DNA of 14,850 nucleotides from positions 1 to 14,850 of the forward strand of contig JAFADX010000078.1 in the NCBI GenBank assembly GCA_023424475.1. Reading direction: 5' to 3'. The notes under the pieces are model-generated. The model was not told the DNA's origin. It ran no database searches and worked only from the letters and a program-made list of their open reading frames with translations. A program made the translations under genes and the position numbers. Shown in pieces: positions 6,542 through 13,183 of this stretch (its first letter is position 1; every line of letters starts with the position of its first letter). The DNA comes from Pseudomonadota bacterium. GTDB lineage: Bacteria > Pseudomonadota > Alphaproteobacteria > Acetobacterales > Acetobacteraceae.

Positions 6542-7660
6542 GTGGAGCGGCGTCGCCTCGACCCCCGCGCCGACCGGCAGGACCGGGCGCGCCGCATGGG
6601 CTTCGCCTTCGCCGAGATCGAGGGCGAGCCCTACTGGGACGAAAGCGCCTACTACCGCTTCAGCGAGGCCGAGGTGGATGCGCTCGAGGCCGCGACGGCC
6701 GAGATCGAGCGCATCAGCCGCGCCGCCGTCGCCCATGCGGTCGCCAACGATCTCAACGGGCCCCTCGGCATCCCGACGGGCGCCTGGCCGATCGTGAAGC
6801 GGTCCTGGGAGGCGGGCGAGCCTTCCCTCTACGGCCGGCTCGACCTGCGCTGGGACGGCACCGGGCCGCCGAAGCTGCTGGAATACAACGCCGACACCCC
6901 GACCGCGCTGTTCGAGGCCGCGGTGGTGCAGTGGGAATGGCTGCAATGCCTCGAGGACGGGCGCGGCCCGGACCACTACGACCAGTTCAACGGCCTGCAC
7001 GAGGCGCTGATCGGGGCCTGGCCGCGCCTCGGCCTGCCGCCCATGGTGCATTTCTGCTGCGCTTCCGGAAGCATCGAGGACCGCGGCACCGTCGACTACC
7101 TCCGCGACACCGCCCTGCAGGCCGGCTTCGAGGCGCCCTTCCTCGACATGGAGGAGATCGGCTGGAACGGGGCGGACTTCACCGACCGCGAGGAACGGCC
7201 GATCGAGGCCATGTTCAAGCTCTACCCCTGGGACTGGCTGCTGGCGGAATCCTTCGGCGCCGGGATCCCCCGCGCCCGCACGCGCTGGATCGAGCCCGCC
7301 TGGCGGCTGATACCGGCGAGCAAGGCCTTCCTCTCGCTGCTCTGGCACCTCAACCCGGGCCATCCCAACCTGCTTGCCGCCTATCTCGAGCCTGGCAGGA
7401 CGGGCGGGCCGGAGATCTCGAAGCCGATCTGGGGCCGGGAGGGGTCGAACATCTCCGCCCCCGGCATCGAGACCGACGGCCCCTATGCCGGCCAGCCGCG
7501 CGTCTGGCAGGCCTATGCCGAGTTGCCGGCGTTCGGCGGCCGCTACCCGGTGCTGGGCTCCTGGATCATCGCCGGAGAGCCGCGCGGGCTCGGCATCCGG
7601 GAGGACGATACGCCCGTGACCCGCGACACCAGCCGCTTCGTGCCGCACCTTTTTGACTGA
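6542..7660 (+). CDS. Glutathionylspermidine synthase family protein (YgiC/YjfC-like ATP-grasp ligase)
   Basis: Predicted cytosolic ATP-grasp ligase joining a carboxylate to an amine. It has the synthetase half of GspS only: at 372 aa there is no room for the CHAP amidase domain of bifunctional GspS. Conserved blocks recalled from YgiC are plain: GEPYWDESAYY (28-38), PSLYGRLDLRWDGTG (94-108), KLLEYNADTPTALFEAA (111-127), FKLYPWDW (225-232), KPIWGREGSNIS (294-305) and GIREDDTPVTRDTSRFVPHLF (351-371). These include acidic and Asn residues suited to Mg-ATP binding. The true substrate of the YgiC branch is not settled, so glutathione and spermidine should not be assumed. The start is GTG 6542, with aagggg upstream and only 3 nt after the YgiB-like stop. 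No strong terminator follows before the sdh promoter. Confidence 0.9.
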   Translation: MERRRLDPRADRQDRARRMGFAFAEIEGEPYWDESAYYRFSEAEVDALEAATAEIERISRAAVAHAVANDLNGPLGIPTGAWPIVKRSWEAGEPSLYGRLDLRWDGTGPPKLLEYNADTPTALFEAAVVQWEWLQCLEDGRGPDHYDQFNGLHEALIGAWPRLGLPPMVHFCCASGSIEDRGTVDYLRDTALQAGFEAPFLDMEEIGWNGADFTDREERPIEAMFKLYPWDWLLAESFGAGIPRARTRWIEPAWRLIPASKAFLSLLWHLNPGHPNLLAAYLEPGRTGGPEISKPIWGREGSNISAPGIETDGPYAGQPRVWQAYAELPAFGGRYPVLGSWIIAGEPRGLGIREDDTPVTRDTSRFVPHLFD

Positions 7661-7725
7661 ATCGGCAGCAGGCCCTTGGGGGTGCCCATCCCCGGCGGAA
7701 TTCGGCCCTGCACGCCCCGCCCGAT

Positions 7726-7755
7726 TTGACGCTGTGCGGCGCAGCACCATACAAG
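7726..7755 (+). promoter_or_regulatory. Candidate sigma70-type promoter of sdhCDAB
   Basis: A -35-like ttgacg (7726-7731) is followed after 17 nt by atacaa (7749-7754), or after 18 nt by tacaag. This would start transcription near 7761 and give a leader of about 60 nt before sdhC. It lies in the 159-nt gap between the ligase gene and sdhC, and is the only good match I see there. A small ccccg/cggggg-type hairpin (around 7776-7788) lies in the leader. Confidence 0.5.
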
Positions 7756-7819
7756 ACCCACTGTAAGGCCGCCCCCGGTTCGGGGATCGGGACAGACGGC
7801 TGACTGGAGTTCCGGACCC

Positions 7820-8266
7820 ATGTCCATCGACACCGATTCGCGCGAGGCCCTGATGATCGGCCGGCGCTCGGACGGCAGCCTCGTCCGCCGCCCGCTCTCG
7901 CCGCACCTGCAGGTCTACGACATGCTGCAGATGACGAGCGCGCTCTCCATCGCGCACCGCATCACCGGCACCATCTGGGCCATCGGCCTCGCGTTCCTGA
8001 CGTGGTGGCTGGTCTCCGCCGCGGCCGGGGAGGCGTCCTTCGCCGGCCCGCAGTGGTTCTTCAGCTCCTTCCTCGGCGTGATCGGACTGATGGCCCTGAC
8101 CGCGGCCGCCTGGTACCACACGCTGGCCGGCCTGCGGCACCTCTACTGGGATTCGGGGCGCGGCTACGACCTGCCGACGACCTACCTCACGGGCCGGGGG
8201 GTGCTGATCGGCGCCGCGGCGCTGACCGCGCTGACTTGGCTCATCATGCTCATCTCCTGGACCTGA
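7820..8266 (+). CDS. sdhC: Succinate dehydrogenase cytochrome b556 subunit
   Basis: Membrane anchor of respiratory complex II, which with SdhD binds haem b and the quinone that accepts electrons from succinate. The 148-aa product has three membrane helices. It opens with the family motif RPLSPHLQVY (24-33) and carries SIAHRITG (43-50), whose S43 and R47 correspond to quinone-site Ser and Arg of the E. coli subunit. HTLAGLRHLYWD (100-111) follows, with H100 as the likely axial haem ligand. The ATG at 7820 is the first after the candidate promoter; a modest tggag stands upstream. The N-terminal 22 residues are polar and a later in-frame ATG exists (7853), but the family often has such a tail. 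It is the first gene of the operon; sdhD follows after 5 nt. Confidence 0.96.
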   Translation: MSIDTDSREALMIGRRSDGSLVRRPLSPHLQVYDMLQMTSALSIAHRITGTIWAIGLAFLTWWLVSAAAGEASFAGPQWFFSSFLGVIGLMALTAAAWYHTLAGLRHLYWDSGRGYDLPTTYLTGRGVLIGAAALTALTWLIMLISWT

Positions 8267-8271
8267 CGCCA

Positions 8272-8664
8272 ATGGCCGCGCCGACGATACGCTCGCTCCG
8301 TTCCCCGCTCGGCCGCGTGCGCGGCATGGGCACCGCCAGGTCCGGCACCCACCACTGGTGGATGCAGCGCGTGACCTCGATCGCGCTGCTGCCGCTCACC
8401 ATTTGGCTGGTCTTCGCCCTCGCCGGCATGCCGGGTGCCTCGTGGCAGGAGGTGACCGGCTGGATCGGCCGCCCCTTCAACGCGGTGCTGCTGCTCACCT
8501 TCCTTGCCGCGGCGTTCCACCACGCCGCGGCCGGCCTGCAGGTCGTGATCGAGGACTACGTCCACAACGAGATGGCGCGCATGGGCGCGGTGCTCGCGGT
8601 CAAGGGCCTCTGCCTGCTGCTGTGGCTCTCGGCCACGCTCGCGGTGCTGCGCATCGCCATCTGA
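8272..8664 (+). CDS. sdhD: Succinate dehydrogenase membrane anchor subunit
   Basis: Second membrane anchor of complex II. The 130-aa protein has three helices. Its start region has the alphaproteobacterial pattern RSPLGRVRGMGTARSGTHHWW, then MQRVTSIALLPLTIW. FHHAAAGLQVVIEDYVHNE (82-100) contains H84 (haem) and D95-Y96, whose spacing from H84 matches the E. coli H71/D82/Y83 trio; Y96 should contact the quinone. The ATG at 8272 is 5 nt after the sdhC stop, and the family N-terminus starts there. The frame is open further back only as a shadow of sdhC. The hairpin before sdhA begins 4 nt after its stop. Confidence 0.96.
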   Translation: MAAPTIRSLRSPLGRVRGMGTARSGTHHWWMQRVTSIALLPLTIWLVFALAGMPGASWQEVTGWIGRPFNAVLLLTFLAAAFHHAAAGLQVVIEDYVHNEMARMGAVLAVKGLCLLLWLSATLAVLRIAI

Positions 8665-8668
8665 CCAC

Positions 8669-8688
8669 CCCTGGCGGGACCGCCAGGG
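8669..8688 (+). other. Intercistronic hairpin between sdhD and sdhA
   Basis: A perfect 8-bp stem, ccctggcg/cgccaggg, with loop ggac. It starts 4 nt after the sdhD stop and lacks a T run, so full termination is unlikely. It could protect the 3' end of an sdhCD transcript or tune read-through, letting anchors and catalytic subunits be made at different levels. The 105-nt gap around it is otherwise plain. Confidence 0.5.
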
Positions 8689-8769
8689 CCGAGTAGCTAG
8701 GACGATTACAGCGACGTCCGCGTGCCGGAGAGCACCTCCCCTGCCGCGGTCCAGAACGAGACGGAAGCG

Positions 8770-10578
8770 ATGAACGCGATCAGCAAGCCTTCCAACGGCG
8801 CCTACCGGATCGTCGACCACACCTATGACGTGGTGGTGGTCGGTGCCGGCGGCGCGGGGCTGCGCGCCACCTTCGGCATGGGCGCGGCCGGCCTGAGCAC
8901 CGCCTGCATCACCAAGGTCTTCCCCACGCGCTCGCACACCGTCGCCGCCCAGGGCGGCGTCGGCGCGGCGCTCGGCAACATGGGCGAGGACGACTGGCGC
9001 TGGCACATGTACGACACCGTGAAGGGGTCGGACTGGCTCGGCGACCAGGACGCCATCGAATACATGTGCCGCGAAGCGGTGCCCGCGATCTACGAGCTCG
9101 AGCACTACGGCGTGCCCTTCTCCCGCACCGAGGACGGCAGGATCTACCAGCGCCCCTTCGGCGGCCACATGAAGGACTACGGCAAGGAGCCCGCGATGCG
9201 GGCCTGCGCCGCTGCCGACCGCACCGGCCACGCGATCCTGCACACGCTCTACCAGCAGTCGCTCAAGCACAACTGCGAGTTCTTCGTCGAGTACTTCGCC
9301 CTCGACCTCATCATGGAGGACGGCGCCTGCCGCGGCGTCATCGCCTGGTGCCTCGAGGACGGCTCGATCCACCGCTTCCGCGCGCAGACCACGGTGCTCG
9401 CGACCGGCGGCTACGGCCGCGCCTATTTCTCCTGCACCTCGGCCCACACCTGCACCGGCGACGGCGGCGGGATGGTGCTGCGCGCCGGCCTGCCGCTGCA
9501 GGACAACGAGTTCGTCCAGTTCCACCCGACCGGCATCTACGGCTCCGGCTGCCTCGTCACCGAGGGCGCGCGCGGCGAGGGCGGCTACCTCACCAACTCC
9601 GAGGGCGAGCGCTTCATGGAACGCTACGCGCCGACGGCGAAGGACCTCGCCTCGCGCGACGTCGTCTCCCGCGCGATGTCGATGGAGATCCGCGAAGGCC
9701 GCGGCGTGGGCCCGCACAAGGACCACATCCACCTGCACCTCGAACACCTCGGCGCGGACATCCTGCACGAGCGGCTGCCCGGCATCTCCGAGACGGCGAA
9801 GATCTTCGCCGGCGTGGACGTGACGAAGGAGCCGATCCCGATGCTGCCGACCGTCCACTACAACATGGGCGGCATCCCGACGAACATCCACTGCGAGGTG
9901 CTCGCCGCCACCGGCAAGGACCAGGACAAGGTCGTGCCCGGCCTGATGGCGGTGGGCGAGGCCGCCTGCGTCTCGGTGCACGGCGCCAACCGCCTCGGCA
10001 CCAATTCCCTGCTCGACCTCGTGGTGTTCGGCCGCGCCGCGGCGCACCGCGCGACCGAGACGATCAAGCCGGCCGCATCCCAGGCCCCGCTGCCGCCCAA
10101 GGCGGGCGAGGCCTCGCTCGACCGCTTCGACCGCGTGCGCAACGCGAAGGGCGATGTCTCGGTCGCCGAGCTGCGGCTGAACATGCAGCGCACCATGCAG
10201 ACCCACGCCGCGGTGTTCCGCACCTCCGAACTGCTGAAGGAGGGCGTGGAGAAGATGGACAAGGTCGCCGCCACCTACCGCGACATCAGGATCGCCGACC
10301 GCGGGCTGATCTGGAACAGCGACCTGATGGAGGCGCTGGAGCTCGACAACCTGATCGGCAACGCGCTGACGACCATCCACGGCGCCGAGGCGCGCCATGA
10401 GTCCCGCGGCGCCCATGCGCACGAGGACTACCCCGAGCGCGACGACCAGAACTGGATGAAGCACACCCTGGCGCGCATGGGCGACAACTACGCCGTCAGC
10501 CTCGACTACCGCGACGTGAAGATGCGCACGCTGACCAACGAAGTGCAGGTCTTCCCGCCGAAGCCGCGCGTGTACTGA
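8770..10578 (+). CDS. sdhA: Succinate dehydrogenase flavoprotein subunit
   Basis: Catalytic subunit of complex II: oxidises succinate to fumarate and passes electrons to covalently bound FAD, then to SdhB, on the cytoplasmic face of the inner membrane. With the ATG at 8770 the protein is 602 aa, the family's usual size. FAD-binding VVVVGAGGAGLRA is at 21-33, and TRSHTVAAQGGVGAALGN contains H56, the FAD-linked histidine. Substrate and catalytic residues match E. coli: H252 in FHPTGIYG, T264-E265, R296 in ASRDVVSR as proton-transfer arginine, H363 in VHYNMGG and R408 in GANRLGTNS. The start at 8770 has ggaag close upstream. The in-frame GTG at 8722 has no ribosome site and would add 16 unconserved residues. 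It lies third in the sdhCDAB order, with sdhB 76 nt downstream. Confidence 0.97.
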   Translation: MNAISKPSNGAYRIVDHTYDVVVVGAGGAGLRATFGMGAAGLSTACITKVFPTRSHTVAAQGGVGAALGNMGEDDWRWHMYDTVKGSDWLGDQDAIEYMCREAVPAIYELEHYGVPFSRTEDGRIYQRPFGGHMKDYGKEPAMRACAAADRTGHAILHTLYQQSLKHNCEFFVEYFALDLIMEDGACRGVIAWCLEDGSIHRFRAQTTVLATGGYGRAYFSCTSAHTCTGDGGGMVLRAGLPLQDNEFVQFHPTGIYGSGCLVTEGARGEGGYLTNSEGERFMERYAPTAKDLASRDVVSRAMSMEIREGRGVGPHKDHIHLHLEHLGADILHERLPGISETAKIFAGVDVTKEPIPMLPTVHYNMGGIPTNIHCEVLAATGKDQDKVVPGLMAVGEAACVSVHGANRLGTNSLLDLVVFGRAAAHRATETIKPAASQAPLPPKAGEASLDRFDRVRNAKGDVSVAELRLNMQRTMQTHAAVFRTSELLKEGVEKMDKVAATYRDIRIADRGLIWNSDLMEALELDNLIGNALTTIHGAEARHESRGAHAHEDYPERDDQNWMKHTLARMGDNYAVSLDYRDVKMRTLTNEVQVFPPKPRVY

Positions 10579-10654
10579 GGAACCGGCCGTCCGATCGCCG
10601 GAAGGCCGCAGGGCCTGGAGGCGTGAATCGGCCGGCCCAGATGGAAGAGACCAG

Positions 10655-11437
10655 ATGGCCACCTTCACCCTTCCGAAGAACTCCACGGTCGGCGAAGGCC
10701 GCACCTATCCGGCCCCCGCGGGCGCCAGGAACGTCAGGTCGTTCAGGATCTACCGCTGGGATCCGGATGGCGGCGCCAACCCGCGCACCGACACCTACGA
10801 GATCGACCTCGACAAGTGCGGCCCGATGGTCCTCGACGCGCTGATCAAGATCAAGAACGAGATCGACAGCACGCTGACCTTCCGCCGGTCCTGCCGCGAA
10901 GGCATCTGCGGCTCCTGCGCGATGAACATCGACGGGCTCAACACCCTCGCCTGCCTCAAGCCGATCGAGGACGTGAAGGGCGATGTCCGCATCAACCCGC
11001 TGCCGCACATGCCGGTGGTGAAGGACCTGGTGCCGGACCTGTCGCAGGCCTACGCGCAGCTCCGCTCGATCGAGCCCTGGCTGAAGTCCGACACCCCCCC
11101 GCCGCCCGATGGCGAGCGCCTGCAGTCCAAGGAGGAACGGGCGAAGCTCGACGGCCTCTGGGAATGCATCCTGTGCTTCTGCTGCTCGACCGCCTGCCCG
11201 TCCTACTGGTGGAACGGCGACCGCTACCTCGGCCCGGCGGTGCTGCTGCAGGCCTACCGCTGGATCTCGGACAGCCGCGACGAGGCGAAGGGCGAACGCC
11301 TCGATGCGCTCGAGGACCCGTTCAAGCTCTATCGCTGCCACACCATCATGAACTGCACCCGGACCTGCCCGAAGGGGCTGAACCCGGCGCAGGCGATCGG
11401 CGAGATCAAGAAGCTGATGGTCGAACGCCAGGGCTGA
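10655..11437 (+). CDS. sdhB: Succinate dehydrogenase iron-sulfur subunit
   Basis: Electron wire of complex II linking FAD in SdhA to the quinone site. The 260-aa product has all cluster ligands. The [2Fe-2S] cysteines are C80, C85, C88 and C100 (SCREGICGSCAMNIDGLNTL, then AC). The [4Fe-4S] cysteines are C171, C174, C177 and C238. The [3Fe-4S] cysteines are C181, C228 and C234, seen in CILCFCCSTACPSYWW and CHTIMNCTRTCPKGLNP. W185 corresponds to the quinone-site Trp. The ATG at 10655 follows ggaagaga at close range and starts MATFTLPKNS. It is the last gene of the operon, with a strong hairpin after it. The 76-nt gap from sdhA contains only imperfect GC-rich palindromes. Confidence 0.97.
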   Translation: MATFTLPKNSTVGEGRTYPAPAGARNVRSFRIYRWDPDGGANPRTDTYEIDLDKCGPMVLDALIKIKNEIDSTLTFRRSCREGICGSCAMNIDGLNTLACLKPIEDVKGDVRINPLPHMPVVKDLVPDLSQAYAQLRSIEPWLKSDTPPPPDGERLQSKEERAKLDGLWECILCFCCSTACPSYWWNGDRYLGPAVLLQAYRWISDSRDEAKGERLDALEDPFKLYRCHTIMNCTRTCPKGLNPAQAIGEIKKLMVERQG

Positions 11438-11461
11438 TCCGCCCCGGCCCGGACGGCCTGC

Positions 11462-11494
11462 CGCGCCGCGGTCCCCCCAAGGGGCCGCGGCGCG
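11462..11494 (+). terminator. Probable terminator of the sdh operon
   Basis: A strong hairpin 25 nt after sdhB. The outer stem cgcgccgcgg/ccgcggcgcg (10 bp) is extended by t-g and three c-g pairs around loop cccaa. Only a weak T-rich stretch follows (ctccgtttcg), as is common in GC-rich genomes. It precedes the start of the next transcription unit. Confidence 0.6.
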
Positions 11495-11555
11495 CTCCGT
11501 TTCGGGGGTGACGCCGGCGGCGAACGGGGGCTAGCCTTCCGCCCAACCGAGAACC

Positions 11556-11560
11556 GGAGG
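11556..11560 (+). promoter_or_regulatory. Shine-Dalgarno site fixing a TTG start
   Basis: GGAGG is spaced 5 nt from the TTG at 11566, the first codon of a typical signal peptide. No ATG or GTG in this frame offers a better start, so the rare TTG initiation codon is well supported. Confidence 0.7.
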
Positions 11561-11565
11561 CTCCC

Positions 11566-13143
11566 TTGTCCAGGACCATCCACGCCCTGATTGCCGGGGC
11601 TGCCGCCATCGCCCTCGCCGCACCTGCGGTGCAGGCCCAGACGCTGACGCTGGCATCGGCCGCGCCGGTGACCTCGATCGACCCGCACTACCACAACCTC
11701 GGGCCGAACAACGCGATGATGATGCATATCTTCGACCGCCTGGTCGAACGGGATGCACGCGCGCGGCCCCATCCGTCCCTGGCCGAATCCTGGCGCGCGG
11801 TCTCGGACACCGTGTGGGAATTCAAGCTGCGCCAGGGCGTGACCTGGCACGACGGCCGGCCCTTCACCGCCGACGACGTCGTCTTCTCCTTCGGCCGCGT
11901 GCCGAACGTCGCGAACAGCCCGGGCGGCTTCCAGGGCTTCCTGCGCGCCATCGAGCGTGTCGAGGTGGTGGACCCGCACACCATCCGCATCCACACCAAG
12001 CACCCGCATCCGCTGATGCCGCTCGACCTCGCCTCGGTCTCGATCGTGTCGCGCCACGCGGCGGAAGGCGCGAGCACCGAGGATTTCAACAGCGGCAAGG
12101 CGGCGATCGGCACCGGCCCGTACCGCTTCGTCTCCTATCGCCTCGGCGACCGCACGGAGCTCGCGCGCAACCCGGCCTATTTCGCCGGCGCCCAGCCCTG
12201 GGCCCGGGTGAACTACCGCATCATCACCAATGACGGCGCGCGCACCGCGGCGCTGCTCGCCGGCGACGTGGACCTGATCGAGCAGGTGCCGACCTCCGAC
12301 CTCGCGCGGATGCGCCGCGACCAGCGAGTGACGGTGACCTCCATCCCGAGCCTGCGTACCGTCTATATCGTGCCCGACTACGGGCGGGACGGCGGCGACG
12401 CGCAGGTCACGGACAATGCCGGCCAGCCGCTGCCGGCGAATCCCTTCCGCGACGTGCGCGTGCGCCGCGCGCTCTCCATGGCGATCAACCGCCAGGGCAT
12501 CGCCGACCAGGTGATGGAAGGCGCCGGCACGCCGACCGCCCAATGGCTGCCCGAGGGCGCCTTCGGCTACAGCGGCGACGTCCGCCCGCGGGCCTACGAC
12601 CCCGAAGGAGCGAAGCGGCTGCTGGCCGAGGCCGGCTATCCGCAGGGCTTCCGCATCACCATCACCTCGCCCAACGACCGCTGGCCGAATGATTCGCGCA
12701 TCACCCAGGCCGTCGCGCAGATGTGGACCCGGATCGGCGTGCAGACCCAGGTGCAGACCTATCCCTGGACCGGCTTCGTGCCGCGGCGCATGCGCTTCGA
12801 ATACGCGATCCAGCTCGCCGCCTGGGGCAGCAGCACGGGCGAGGCCTCGAACTTCCTCGCCAATGTGGTGGCGACGCGCGACCGGTCGCGGCTGACCGGG
12901 GCGAACAACAACGGACGCTACTCGTCGCAGTTCTTCGACGACATCACGGCGCGCGGTTCCGCGACGCTCGACGACGAGCGCCGCGAGGCGATCTGGCACG
13001 AGGCGGTGGCGCGCTACGCCGAGGAGGAGCCGTACATCCAGGTGATCCAGTACGTGAACAACTGGGCGGTGAAGCGCGGACTCGCGCATGACCCGCGGAT
13101 GGACGAGCGGACCATCGCGATGGGCGTCACGCGGGCGCAGTAG
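11566..13143 (+). CDS. ABC transporter substrate-binding protein, family 5 (peptide/nickel type)
   Basis: Periplasmic solute receptor of the SBP_bac_5 family, which hands di-/oligopeptides, nickel complexes, opines or similar solutes to an ABC permease. The 525-aa precursor begins with a Sec signal peptide (SRTIHALIAGAAAIALAAP), with likely cleavage after AVQA at residue 24. Mature landmarks are ASAAPVTSIDPHYHN, ESWRAVSDTVWEFKLRQGVTW (75-94), WHDGRPFTADDVVFSF (94-109) and GTGPYRFVSY (182-191), all typical of the family. No lipobox is present. The start is TTG 11566 with an excellent GGAGG. No permease or ATPase gene lies on either side in this window, since sdhB precedes it and convergent priA follows. 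It is therefore an orphan receptor or works with a permease encoded elsewhere. The substrate is unknown. Confidence 0.93.
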   Translation: MSRTIHALIAGAAAIALAAPAVQAQTLTLASAAPVTSIDPHYHNLGPNNAMMMHIFDRLVERDARARPHPSLAESWRAVSDTVWEFKLRQGVTWHDGRPFTADDVVFSFGRVPNVANSPGGFQGFLRAIERVEVVDPHTIRIHTKHPHPLMPLDLASVSIVSRHAAEGASTEDFNSGKAAIGTGPYRFVSYRLGDRTELARNPAYFAGAQPWARVNYRIITNDGARTAALLAGDVDLIEQVPTSDLARMRRDQRVTVTSIPSLRTVYIVPDYGRDGGDAQVTDNAGQPLPANPFRDVRVRRALSMAINRQGIADQVMEGAGTPTAQWLPEGAFGYSGDVRPRAYDPEGAKRLLAEAGYPQGFRITITSPNDRWPNDSRITQAVAQMWTRIGVQTQVQTYPWTGFVPRRMRFEYAIQLAAWGSSTGEASNFLANVVATRDRSRLTGANNNGRYSSQFFDDITARGSATLDDERREAIWHEAVARYAEEEPYIQVIQYVNNWAVKRGLAHDPRMDERTIAMGVTRAQ

Positions 13144-13150
13144 CGCGCCG

Positions 13151-13176
13151 GGGGAAGGGTCGCGCCGCCCTTCCCC
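13151..13176. terminator. Bidirectional hairpin between the binding-protein gene and priA
   Basis: A perfect 9-bp stem, ggggaaggg/cccttcccc, with an 8-nt loop. It fills most of the 40-nt gap between two convergent genes, so it could end transcription from both sides. T runs are absent on both strands, so the call rests on position and stem strength. Confidence 0.5.
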
Positions 13177-13183
13177 GCATCCC

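Noticed and set aside
7661..7720. Terminator after the ligase gene
   Set aside because: GC-rich, but I could not find a clean stem followed by a T-rich tail; only short imperfect pairings.
6158..8272. 704-codon minus-strand open frame across the YgiB-like gene, the ligase and sdhC
   Set aside because: It crosses three well-supported genes and the sdh promoter gap and has low-complexity Arg/Gly/Ala content. It is a shadow frame.
8182..10704. 840-codon open frame antisense to sdhD, sdhA and part of sdhB
   Set aside because: Its composition is Ala/Arg/Gly/His/Val-rich with no recognisable domain. It mirrors the conserved sdhA codons and is a GC-rich shadow frame.
11506..11540. Possible promoter before the binding-protein gene (gtgacg then tagcct)
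   Set aside because: The spacing is acceptable, but both boxes match the consensus poorly in GC-rich sequence, so it is not reported as a feature.
11329..13089. 586-codon minus-strand open frame opposite the binding-protein gene
   Set aside because: It lacks any motif and overlaps a gene with signal peptide, ribosome site and family signatures. It is a shadow frame.
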